NCBI GenBank assembly: GCA_030532825.1
Contig: JAUNKK010000004.1
Span: 7,164-71,163, forward strand
From: Propionibacteriaceae bacterium
GTDB taxonomy: Bacteria; Actinomycetota; Actinomycetes; Propionibacteriales; Propionibacteriaceae
DNA: 64,000 nt
Direction: 5' to 3'
Shown here: positions 16,919 through 25,500 of the stretch, one piece after another
Layout of the letters: every line of letters begins with the position of its first letter
Position numbering within the stretch: the stretch's first letter is position 1
The notes under the pieces: generated by a model
Databases searched by the model: none
The model's input: only the letters and a program-made list of their open reading frames with translations
What the model was told of the DNA's origin: nothing
Made by a program: the position numbers and the translations under genes

Positions 16919-18369
16919 TGCTCTTCTCCTTGTCGGTCATTGAAGACGAGGGTCTTCACGACGACCGGCACGGCACGTCCAGCGCCGACCGGAAGTCCGA
17001 TGTCGATGTAGTCGCCGCCGCCGGTCTGCACCGAGTCGATACAGATGACATCGTCGCGGCGTCCCCGCCGTACCGCCATCGACTGCCCGAGGGCCTTCGC
17101 CCGGTCGGACTCAAGCACGACGACCAGGGGGTTCGGCCCCTCAAGAATGACCCGGGCGCCGCTGATCACGGCCTCGGCCATCTGCTGGACCGCGGCGAAC
17201 GAGGTGAGTCCCCAGCCACGCAACGACAGCGCGGCGGTCTCCCTAGGGTCCTCGGTCTGGATGCTGTGCAGCATCTGGTCGATGACCGCGGGCAGGCTCT
17301 CCAGCTGGGCCTCTGCGGATTCTGGGATCGTGACGATCGGGACGTTGCGCAGCGGCAGGGAGGAGCGGGCGTACTCGATGGTTGAGCCCGACAACTCGGT
17401 GGTGTGGACGCCGGCCCCGACGACGGTCGCCCCGATGGTCTCCGTTCCGGTGTGGCGCCGTACCAGCCCGAGGGCGGAGTCCTCGGCGATGGCCTGCCCC
17501 AGCAGAACACCGATGTCCCCGTACCGAAACGGATCTCCAGTGCCCCGGGTCCCGATCAGGTCGGCCACTCCGCCCGAGAAACTGATATCGCTTGGGGTGA
17601 GTTGAAGGGGTAGCGCCTTCCCCTGATTGGTGTACAGGGACGCATGGATCGCGTCCCGGCTCACCAGACCGATGGCCATCGCCAGTTGCCTTGCCATGAC
17701 GGCGGTGAGTGCCCCGAGGCGCTCGCGGCTCACCTGGTCTCCTACCCGGACCGAGATCCCGGTGGCTCGGGCAAGTTGCGCTAGCCGGCTGGAGACGTAG
17801 GTGATCCGGTCATTGGCAACCCGAAGTAGCCGTCCCCCAATATCGAGGCAGCTAGTGCCGAGAAGCTGGCCTTGGTGGTACACCGCAATGTTGGTGGTGC
17901 CACCGCCGATATCGAGATTCGCGACAATGGCCTCCGTGTGTTCTGAATACAAATCCAGACCCGCGCCGCGCGCGGCCAGCACCGATTCCAGGTGAGGACC
18001 AGCGGTGGAGACGACGAAGTCACCAGCCAGAGCGCTGAGCGCTGCTAGTACCTGTTCCGCATTTTCGGCCCGGGCGGTCTCGCCGGTGATAATGGCGGCC
18101 CCGGTACCGACCTGGTCGGGCGTCACACCAGCCGCGGCGTACTCCTCAACCACGATGGTCCGCAAGGCATCGGCGTCAATCACCTCCGGGTTCAGGAGCG
18201 GTGTGATGTGGATGGCGGAACGGTGGATGATCTGCTTATCGACGATGGAGATCCTGGGCACCGAAAACACGCTGGCCACGTTTTCGACTGTGAGCCTGCT
18301 GAACACCAGTTGTGTGGTCGACGTGCCCACATCGATTCCCACGCTCAGGATGGTTTCGGTGCTCGCCAC
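16915..18369 (-). CDS. eutA: Ethanolamine ammonia-lyase reactivating factor EutA
   Basis: ATP-dependent actin-fold chaperone that releases damaged cobalamin from EutBC. The 484-aa protein starts TILSVGIDVGTSTTQLVFS (phosphate-1 motif) and has NLDIGGGTTNIAVY (phosphate-2). The start is a GTG at 18369, one base after the stop of the preceding 94-aa gene. It overlaps eutB by 4 bp. Typical family length and order (eutA-eutB-eutC). Confidence 0.96.
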   Translation of the reverse strand: MASTETILSVGIDVGTSTTQLVFSRLTVENVASVFSVPRISIVDKQIIHRSAIHITPLLNPEVIDADALRTIVVEEYAAAGVTPDQVGTGAAIITGETARAENAEQVLAALSALAGDFVVSTAGPHLESVLAARGAGLDLYSEHTEAIVANLDIGGGTTNIAVYHQGQLLGTSCLDIGGRLLRVANDRITYVSSRLAQLARATGISVRVGDQVSRERLGALTAVMARQLAMAIGLVSRDAIHASLYTNQGKALPLQLTPSDISFSGGVADLIGTRGTGDPFRYGDIGVLLGQAIAEDSALGLVRRHTGTETIGATVVGAGVHTTELSGSTIEYARSSLPLRNVPIVTIPESAEAQLESLPAVIDQMLHSIQTEDPRETAALSLRGWGLTSFAAVQQMAEAVISGARVILEGPNPLVVVLESDRAKALGQSMAVRRGRRDDVICIDSVQTGGGDYIDIGLPVGAGRAVPVVVKTLVFNDRQGEEQ

Positions 18370-18370
18370 G

Positions 18371-18655
18371 TCAGCCCTGCCATACCTTGGCGATGACCTG
18401 GTCTAGGTCGGCCGGTTCGTACCCGAGGGCTGCGATGACAGCGGCCCTGACATCAGTGGGCGTGGGATCTGCCAGAGCAGGCTCGCGAGCCGTCCTCTCC
18501 CCCAGCGCAGTGGAAACCACCAGGTCCAGTCCCAGCTCTTGGGCACGGTCGCGCGCCAGAGGCGTGATGACATCCCCTGGAGCGAGGCGCAGTTCCGAGC
18601 GTCCAGCTACCTGCAGCTCCTCGATGGTCGAGGCCGACACCAGTCGTCTTGTCAC
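18371..18655 (-). CDS. Small eut-locus protein with EutT/EutQ-like N-terminal motif
   Basis: Not assigned to a known eut gene. The 94-aa product has an N-terminal segment (about 8-47) with RLAPGDVITPLARDRAQELG. This resembles the short N-terminal element seen in EutT and EutQ (a hydrophobic strand, Pro, T-P-x-A-R, then a helix). An Ala/Pro/Thr linker leads to a C-terminal helical part (TDVRAAVIAALGYEPADLDQ) that could be an amphipathic shell-contact helix. It overlaps eutT by 4 bp and abuts eutA with one base between. It could be a truncated EutQ-like or adenosyltransferase helper; function unknown. Confidence 0.8.
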   Translation of the reverse strand: MTRRLVSASTIEELQVAGRSELRLAPGDVITPLARDRAQELGLDLVVSTALGERTAREPALADPTPTDVRAAVIAALGYEPADLDQVIAKVWQG

Positions 18656-19473
18656 TCCTCTTCTCCTTCACTCGGCGGGGTGGTTGTCATCGACTCCCGC
18701 CCAGTTGCCAGACGCAGTTGCAGGAAGTAGTAGGCGCTCGAAAGCCGGTTGAACGCATGGCAGATGCTGGCCCCGTATGGGTGATCCGGTTCCGGGAAAG
18801 TCTCCATCGCCGTGATCTCGATCTCACGCGACATCGTGCGAGCCAGATTGAGCCAGTGCTGAAGCTCGCTGTCGGTGTCGTCTATGGTGAGGTGCTCCAC
18901 CTGAAGCGTTCCCTGCGGATCGTGCGTGACGTGGTGGATCTCGTCGAGGCTCCAATTGTTCAGACGTAACTCGGCCACTCGACGCCCGTGAAACTCCGCG
19001 GAGGTGAGTTCCCGACAGTAGGCTGCCAACGTCCCCAGGTCTCGCGTCATGTCGCGGCGCCCTAAGTTTCGGGCCACTCGGCCCGCCATCAAGGTCAGTG
19101 CGTGCAGTGAATCGACTCTCCCACGCAGCTTGATCCGCGGATGAGATTTTGCTGCATAGTGGCGGACATCCACCTGGGTGAGCGCCGACGGCTTCTTCTG
19201 CAGTGGCGTGCCACAGGTCAAGCACCTGGGGAGTTCTCCCGCGAGGTTCACTGGGAACTCCGCGGGCTTGTCCCAGGTGGTGTCCATCGCGCCACTCGCA
19301 GACGCCGACCGGGATTCCTCCGTGGCGGACTGAACCTCGCGGAGCACCAACCTCCACTGATTCACAAAGTCCGTGGCTGACGCGGTCAGCCGCGCACCGG
19401 CGGGAACCCTAACCTCGGCGCCCAAGCTCGGGCGGCGGAGTTGATCACGCAACTCCGCTTCCGTGACGTACAT
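18652..19473 (-). CDS. eutT: Cobalamin adenosyltransferase, EutT family
   Basis: Makes adenosylcobalamin for EutBC. The 273-aa protein aligns with EutT along its length: N-terminal VRVPAGARLTASATDFV, central ALTQVDVRHYAAKSHPRIKLRGRVDSLHAL, and C-terminal HAFNRLSSAYYFLQLRLA. The metal-binding H-x11-CC-x2-C motif known from Salmonella EutT is only partly kept: here RCLTC retains C-x2-C but lacks the first Cys and the His. Activity may therefore rely on a different metal arrangement. It has a Glu-rich tail. Confidence 0.88.
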   Translation of the reverse strand: MYVTEAELRDQLRRPSLGAEVRVPAGARLTASATDFVNQWRLVLREVQSATEESRSASASGAMDTTWDKPAEFPVNLAGELPRCLTCGTPLQKKPSALTQVDVRHYAAKSHPRIKLRGRVDSLHALTLMAGRVARNLGRRDMTRDLGTLAAYCRELTSAEFHGRRVAELRLNNWSLDEIHHVTHDPQGTLQVEHLTIDDTDSELQHWLNLARTMSREIEITAMETFPEPDHPYGASICHAFNRLSSAYYFLQLRLATGRESMTTTPPSEGEEE

Positions 19474-19510
19474 CGGCTCTGCCTCTTCGCTCGGCCATCA
19501 CCCGCCCTGG

Positions 19511-19801
19511 TCAGGCACGAGGCTTGGGCAGGATCGTCTCGACATCGCCGTGCGGGCGCGGGATGACGTGGACCGAGATGAGTTCGCCGACACGCGCGGC
19601 AGCAGCCGCCCCCGCATCGGTTGCGGCCTTGACGGCGCCAACGTCACCACGAACCATCACGGTGACATACGCGGCCCCAATCTGCTCCTTGCCGATGAGC
19701 CTGACGTTGGCCGCCTTGACCATGGCGTCTGCGGCCTCAATGGATCCGATGAGTCCCTTGGTCTCCACCAAGCCGAGGGCGCTCATGTTGACATCCGACA
19801 T
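19511..19801 (-). CDS. eutM: BMC-H microcompartment shell protein (EutM/PduA type)
   Basis: Hexameric tile that forms the flat faces of the shell, 96 aa. It has the canonical [20 protein letters not shown] start and [12 protein letters not shown] end. The pore loop reads QIGAAYV (42-44 Gly-Ala-Ala), where EutM has QIGGG and PduA KIGSG. The ATG at 19801 follows AAGGAG by about 7 bases. The frame is also open from a GTG at 19891 that overlaps the eutE stop, which would add a 30-residue polar extension; less likely. It is the only BMC-H gene in the locus. Confidence 0.95.
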   Translation of the reverse strand: MSDVNMSALGLVETKGLIGSIEAADAMVKAANVRLIGKEQIGAAYVTVMVRGDVGAVKAATDAGAAAAARVGELISVHVIPRPHGDVETILPKPRA

Positions 19802-19887
19802 TTCATTACTCCTTGTAGTGTTGGTTTTCTTCGTAGTCTCTTCGACGGGTTCGGCCCTCTCAGCCGCCGCGGTTCGTGCTTCTGGGC

Positions 19888-21396
19888 TCACGGCTTATTC
19901 CTCAGCTCAGCCAGCACTTGACGAACGAGCTGGTCGATGAGCGTGGACTCCTGGGCGCCCTGCTCCGCGGTTTCGGATGCCTCAGGCGACGTCCGTCCCA
20001 GCAGTTCGCCACGGAAAGCGCGGGCCACCTCGGGGGCCGGAGTCATGTGATAGGCGATGCGTTTCACGTTGAGCACGTTCTCCACGGTGATGTTGTCACT
20101 GACCACGGCGCCTCCGAGCCCGCCAGGCGCCAGGGTCAGAGACGGCCTGAGACCCGTTGTGTACCCGATAGCCCCGAGCGACCCCCATGTGTTGACGAGA
20201 ATCCTGAAGGCCGGTTTCTCCACACCAAAAGCCAAGATGGCTTCGTCATCGCGGCTGTGGATCACCACTGAGTGCCCGTCCCCACCGAAGGTCAGCAGAT
20301 CGATGGCTCGTTCGCAGCCCTCACGCCAGCCATCAACCACCATGAACCCGAGGACTGTGGTGAGTTTCTCCCGTGACAGTGGGTGCTTCGGACCGATCCC
20401 GTGGAGATCGGCGACGAGAACTCTGGTGGTGTCTGGAACCTTAATCCCCGCTGCCTTCCCCAGTGCTTGGGGAGAACGTCCAACGTAGTCAGCGATCATC
20501 AGACCGTTGGGACGGAACATCAATGCGGCCAGCCGATCCGCCTCATCGGGGCTCAGCCACTGAGCACCGCGAGCCAGCATCTCGGCCTTGAGACGATCAG
20601 CGATGGGGGCGTCCGCGATGACGACCTGCTCTGTGGCACAGATGGTGGAGCAGTCGAAAGACTTCGACTCTACGATCATCTGGGCGGCTCGCACCACGTG
20701 AGCGGAGCGGTCGACGTAGGCCGGAACATTGCCCGGACCCACACCGAGCGCCGGTTTCCCACAGCTATGCGCCGCCTTCACCATCCCCGGCCCGCCCGTG
20801 GCGAGGATCATTGAGGTGGCGTGGTGATTCATAAGTTCGTTGGTGCCCTGGATGGTCACCTCCGTCAGACAGCCCACTAGACCTTTCGGCATCCCGGCTG
20901 CCTCCCCGGCCTCACGCATTACCCGAACCGCCTCGGCTGTGGACTTTCTCGCCGACGGGTGCGGGGCGATGATGACCGCGTTACGAGCTTTGACCCCGAT
21001 CAGGATCTTGAAAATCGCCGTGGACGTTGGGTTCGTCGAGGGGGTCAGCGCACACAGGACCCCGACCGGCCAGCCGATCTCAACGATTTTGCGCTCTTCG
21101 TCCCGCCGCAGGATCCCGCAGGTGGGAACGTCTTTGATCGAGTCCCACAGCGCCTGGGCGGCGAACTCGTTCTTGAGGCGCTTGTGGTTGGGGAACCCAA
21201 ATCCCGTCTCCTCGTGGGCAAGTTGCCCGAGTCGTTCCGCCTCCTGCATCGCGGCCGTAACCATGGCCTGACAGATCGCATCAACCTGCTGCTGGGAGGC
21301 GAACTGGAACGACCGCATCGCCTCGCGGCCAGCGCTCGCCAAGTCACGAGCCTGCTGTACTGACAGCAGATCCGGGTCGACGCTCATGACGTTCAT
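19888..21396 (-). CDS. eutE: Acetaldehyde dehydrogenase (acylating), EutE/PduP family
   Basis: Converts acetaldehyde, NAD and CoA into acetyl-CoA inside the microcompartment. The 502-aa protein has catalytic Cys253 in [12 protein letters not shown], the CoA-type [13 protein letters not shown] segment and GGxG motifs. Most family members carry the shell-targeting peptide at the N-terminus; here a Ser/Glu linker leads to a C-terminal amphipathic helix ([19 protein letters not shown], last 19 residues), which is a likely encapsulation peptide. AAGGAG precedes the ATG by 7 bases. Confidence 0.95.
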   Translation of the reverse strand: MNVMSVDPDLLSVQQARDLASAGREAMRSFQFASQQQVDAICQAMVTAAMQEAERLGQLAHEETGFGFPNHKRLKNEFAAQALWDSIKDVPTCGILRRDEERKIVEIGWPVGVLCALTPSTNPTSTAIFKILIGVKARNAVIIAPHPSARKSTAEAVRVMREAGEAAGMPKGLVGCLTEVTIQGTNELMNHHATSMILATGGPGMVKAAHSCGKPALGVGPGNVPAYVDRSAHVVRAAQMIVESKSFDCSTICATEQVVIADAPIADRLKAEMLARGAQWLSPDEADRLAALMFRPNGLMIADYVGRSPQALGKAAGIKVPDTTRVLVADLHGIGPKHPLSREKLTTVLGFMVVDGWREGCERAIDLLTFGGDGHSVVIHSRDDEAILAFGVEKPAFRILVNTWGSLGAIGYTTGLRPSLTLAPGGLGGAVVSDNITVENVLNVKRIAYHMTPAPEVARAFRGELLGRTSPEASETAEQGAQESTLIDQLVRQVLAELRNKP

Positions 21397-21414
21397 GTCT
21401 TTACTCCTTAAAGT

Positions 21415-22071
21415 TCAGTACTCGATAGGACCGCGCGCCACTGCGAGGACGGCTTCTTGGAAGGCCGAGCAGGCTGCCCGGCAGGCGCTCTGCGTGCCGG
21501 TCAGTCGGCCGCCCGAGTAGTTCGTCGGGCTGGGGGGCTCGAAATACTCACGTAGTTCTACTTCCGCTGCCTTCAGCGCAAGGTCGATGCCGTAGACCGC
21601 TTCTAGGGGCGGTGCGATCAGGTAGGCCATGGGGGTGCCCAGTGCGATACCGGCCTCGCGAGACAGATAGCTGCCGGTAGCGGAGATGAGGTGAGCAAAG
21701 AAGGTGAGTTTCCCCGCGTCATCGGCTGTGTAGAACCAGGCCTGGTCTTGGGCGTAACTGATGCATGCATCCATCCCGGCGCGCACTTCCGCGGGACTCG
21801 ATCCCGCGAGCATGCCGACGACCTCACCCGAATATGGCCCCGACGCATGGGCAGCGCCCGCGTAGAAGCTACGCGCATACACGACATCTACGTCGGCGAA
21901 CTTGGTGGCCTCATCAAGAGCCACGTAGAACGAGTCATCAATGTCGCAGGTCAGCAGGCCCAGCGACCTGTGGCGTGGGGCGAGCTTCATGCGTTCTGCC
22001 AGGGATCGGTCGACGTTCGCGATGAGGCGGGTCGCCAAGATTGTTGGTTTGACTGGCTCCAAGATGGCCAT
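21415..22071 (-). CDS. eutL: BMC-T trimeric shell protein EutL
   Basis: Double-BMC-domain protein that forms pseudo-hexameric trimers with a gated pore. The 218-aa chain keeps the EutL signatures RSLGLLTCDIDDSFYVALDE, VVYARSFYAGAAHA, GTPMAYLIAPPLEAVYGID and SPTNYSGGRLTGTQSACRAA. It is placed between eutN and eutE with short gaps and an AAGGAG site before its ATG. Confidence 0.97.
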   Translation of the reverse strand: MAILEPVKPTILATRLIANVDRSLAERMKLAPRHRSLGLLTCDIDDSFYVALDEATKFADVDVVYARSFYAGAAHASGPYSGEVVGMLAGSSPAEVRAGMDACISYAQDQAWFYTADDAGKLTFFAHLISATGSYLSREAGIALGTPMAYLIAPPLEAVYGIDLALKAAEVELREYFEPPSPTNYSGGRLTGTQSACRAACSAFQEAVLAVARGPIEY

Positions 22072-22089
22072 GGCTGGCTACTCCTTCAC

Positions 22090-22380
22090 TCAGTGCTTGC
22101 GGTAAGTGGTGTGGCCATCGATCTCAAGCGAGTCGAGGATCGCTACGATCGCTGCATCCACTGGGGTTTCGGCAGTGAACTCGGTGTGACGTCCGCTGCT
22201 GCCTTGGGTGACTAGGACAACCTCACCTTCGCCCGCACCAACGGCATCGACCGCCACGAAGGGGTCGCCTTGCAGATCATCCGACAAGGTCACCGGACGG
22301 ACCACCAGCAGTTTGCGACTGGGCAGGGAACTGCACTTGGCAGTCGACACGGCTGTCCCAATCACACGAGCGATGCGCAA
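22090..22380 (-). CDS. eutN: BMC-P vertex shell protein EutN/CcmL
   Basis: Pentamer that caps the vertices of the shell. The 96-aa protein starts MRIARVIGTAVSTAK and continues KLLVVRPVTL, then VDAVGAGEGEVVLVTQGSS, all typical of the family. The start is a TTG without a clear Shine-Dalgarno. A short leader frame with a good site overlaps this start (22362-22418), so translation may be coupled. It is the first gene of the upstream eut operon. Confidence 0.94.
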   Translation of the reverse strand: MRIARVIGTAVSTAKCSSLPSRKLLVVRPVTLSDDLQGDPFVAVDAVGAGEGEVVLVTQGSSGRHTEFTAETPVDAAIVAILDSLEIDGHTTYRKH

Positions 22381-22418
22381 GGGTCTGAGAGATTGTGGGG
22401 ATCAGTGGAATTGTTCAC
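22362..22418 (-). CDS. Putative 18-codon leader ORF overlapping the eutN start
   Basis: GTG at 22418 follows AAAGGAG with 6 bases between, better than any signal for eutN. It encodes MNNSTDPHNLSDPCASLV and stops inside codon 6 of eutN in another frame. Terminating ribosomes could restart at the eutN TTG. Alternatively the GTG is chance or a sequence error hides a fusion. Confidence 0.35.
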   Translation of the reverse strand: MNNSTDPHNLSDPCASLV

Positions 22419-22460
22419 TGGACTCTCCTTTGAGTTCATTCCGCGGGGCAGGTGGATTTC

Positions 22461-22489
22461 AACCTAACATGTGATCACAGATCACGCAA
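22461..22489 (-). promoter_or_regulatory. Promoter and operator of the eutN-eutC operon
   Basis: On the minus strand TTGCGT (22484-22489), a 17-base spacer and TAGGTT (22461-22466). The dyad GTGATC-ACA-GATCAC (22471-22485 plus strand) fills the spacer, so a bound dimer would block RNA polymerase. Bases 22469-22489 are identical to 13800-13820. Confidence 0.75.
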
Positions 22490-22511
22490 GAGCCCCGAAC
22501 ACGACTGCAAA

Positions 22512-22534
22512 CGGCCGGTGCCAGGCACCGGCCG
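22512..22534 (-). terminator. Terminator after the tricorn gene
   Basis: A nearly uninterrupted palindrome CGGCCGGTGCC-A-GGCACCGGCCG starts 8 bases past the tricorn stop. It isolates tricorn transcription from the eut promoter. Confidence 0.7.
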
Positions 22535-22542
22535 AAGCTTCC

Positions 22543-25500
22543 TCAGACGAACCTGGGTGGAGGCAGGTCCGGCGCCCCGGCGGCCGGCGTGGCCTTCAGC
22601 CGGGCCAGAGCCTCAGAGACCGCCACGTCCAGCTGCAGGTCTTCGCCTGACTCCCAGTCCTGGGGATCAAGGGGCACCTCGATGTCTGGATCGGTGCCGT
22701 GATTCTCCACATCGAAGCCCTGCCGGTAGAACGCAAACCCGTAGCGGGGCTGCGTAACCACCGTCCCGTCGACTAGTTCGAAGCGACCGTCGATGCCGAC
22801 CACCCCTCCCCAGCTCCGCTCCCCCACCACGGGCCCAAGGTCCAGGTTCTGGGCGGCCGCGGTCACAATGTCCCCGTCGGAGGCTGCGTAGGGGTTCGTG
22901 ACGAATACGACGGGGCCGCGCATGCCCTGGCTGGGGTAGGGTTCAGGAGCGTCCAGGTGGCGGGCATAGCCCCAGCCGACCACGGTGCGCATGAGACGCT
23001 CCAGCACCAACTCCGAGGTATGGCCGCCTCTGTTGAAACGCACGTCAACCACCACCGCCTCGCAGCGCGACGCGGCGTCAATCAGTCGGTGGAACTCGGC
23101 CCAACCGTTGGCCGACATGTTGGGAACATGCACGTAGCCGACACGCCCCTTGGAGCGCTTGGTCACCCGAGCAACGCGAGAGGCCACCCATTCGTGGTAG
23201 CGCATGGCGGACTCGGAGGGCACGGGCACCACCGCGACCCGGCGCTTCATGCGTCCCCGCACCAGAGTCAGCTCGACAGGCTTGCCGGCCGCCCCCAACA
23301 AGAGCGCCCCAACATCGGGGGCTTTCGACGTCGGCTGGCCGTCGATGGCGGCGATGACATCGCCGGGTTGAGCAGCAACACCCGCCGCCCGCAACGGAGA
23401 ACGCGCCGCGGGATCGGAGGACTCACCCTGAAGGATGCGTTGGATGGCCACCTCCCCCTTGGAGTTGCGGCGCAGTTCCGCCCCCAGCCACGCGACCTTC
23501 GCCTCTCCGGGCCCATCAGGCGCAATCACATAGGCGTGGGAGGTGTTGAGCTCGGCATTGGCTTCCGTCAGCACGTCCACTAGCTCATCATGAGTGGTGA
23601 TCTGCTCCAGCAGCGGCCGATAGCCGGCACAGAGCCGATCCCAGTCGAGGCCGTCCATGTCCTCACGCCAAAAATGGTCCCGCATCAGACGGGCATTCTC
23701 GTCGAACATCTGACGCCACTCGTCACGCGGATTCTGCTGGCGACGGAGCCGGGTGGCGTCCACGGCGATGCGGTCCTCCTCCTCGGCCTTGCTCCCACTG
23801 CCTTGCACCCACAGCTCGTCGCCGTTACGGACCACCAGCTGGCGTCCGTCGCCGCTCAAGGCTACGTCATCGCAGGCCTCGACCAGCACCACCAACTTCC
23901 GCTTGGCGAGGTCGAACGCCTCGACGCTGTCCTTGACCTCTTGTTCCGGGAGCCTCCCTGTCCCCAGCACCCCCATCGTAGGAGCGAGCCGACGCCAGGC
24001 GACGCCGGAGGCCGTGGCCATCAACGCGTCGTAGCGCCCCGCAGGCACGGGCAACGGAGCCATCCGATCCTCGGCGCCCGCCACGTCGAAGACCACGGAC
24101 TCAGGCTTCGCGTCATCCTCGGCTGGCTCGGGCTTGTCCTCACTGATGGCCCAGCCATCAGCGGTAGGACCAAAAGGCACCGGGTCCTCAGCGCGCAACG
24201 GTATGACATACGGCCGGACCGTGTTCGTGAATCCCAGATCGAACCCGATCTCGTCGTAGCTAGGGTCGATGGTGCGGCTCGACAAAAGGTACAGGTACTT
24301 TCCGTCCAGGCTGAACGTTGGGCAGAAGTCGTTGAACTGGCCGCGGGTCAGGATGAAAGCAGAATCCTCGCTCAGGTCGTAGCCGACCAGCCGACCGAAA
24401 GCCCCTTCAGCACGCACCGCGTCCCGCCACACCAGGTAACGGCCACACGGGCTGAACACCAGCGCCGTGGCCTCCCCCTGCGTGGAGCGGCCCACCTTCT
24501 TGACCGAGCCAAGAGCCACGTCCACCACGGAGACCGTGCCATCGTGGGAACCCACCGCCACCTTGCTGCCATCGGCGTTGGCAACCAGAGCCAGCACTCG
24601 GCCCAGGCGACCTTGAGCGATACGCAGCGGGTCGCCGTCGCCGTCAAGGGGCATGATCTCCAGGCAGTCCTCGCCGTTGACGTCGCTGGCCCAGATGCCC
24701 TTCCCGGAAGACCCCAGTACAGTGACCTCCCGGACCCGCACCCCCGGCTGGCCGCTCAGGGTTCGAGCCGGCCCAGCACGATGGGTCAGAAACCAGGCTT
24801 GCCCGCGCCATTCCACGAGCGACCCATCGCCACCCTGGTCGGGGGCAACCGTCTCCAAGCGATCCCCGGCCGCGATCGTCACCGGCTCGGGCTCCCCCAG
24901 ACCGAGCGTAACGGGGATGGGCCGCGGCTTCTCGTTGAGATTGTCCAAAATGTACAGCCGTCCTCGGGCGTGATAGACGACGCGCCGCCCATCGGTGGTG
25001 GCATCACGGCAGTAGCCCTCCGCGAACGTATGGGCCGTGTGGGCTCGCAGGTTACGACCGTCGTGAGTGACGCTCCACACCTGGGCCTGCTCCTCCGCCG
25101 CCTCCGGCACCTTAGCCCCAAGGTCCGAGGTGAACACCACGCGCTCCCCAACCCAACAGGGCCCTGCCATGCTGGCGGTTTCGTCGGGTAGCAGGCGGCT
25201 CCACTGACGGCGTCGCGAATCGGACACCCAGACCCGGTTGGCCATGCCACCGCGGTACCGCTTCCAAGCTTCTGGGCCCTGAAAGTTCGGCGAGGCCAGC
25301 ACCACGCGGCCATCACCGCGGCGGTCCGCCGCCATGCCCGGCCCCCAGGGAAGGCGCTCTAGGTCTCCCTCAAGCGAGACCGAATACAGCCACGACAACG
25401 CACGCAGCGCTTCGTTGTGCATAGCGGCCAGCAGAACGTGCCCGTCGTCAAGCCAGCCGGAGACCTGCATCCGCGTCGCACTCAGCCACGTTAAACGGCG

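Noticed and set aside
7353..22500. Island carried by an integrase or transposon
   Set aside because: No integrase, transposase or terminal inverted repeats were found; neither edge lies in a tRNA gene. Only the tricorn duplication marks the boundary.
23590..25191. 533-codon plus-strand frame
   Set aside because: Antisense to the tricorn gene; long only because of high GC.
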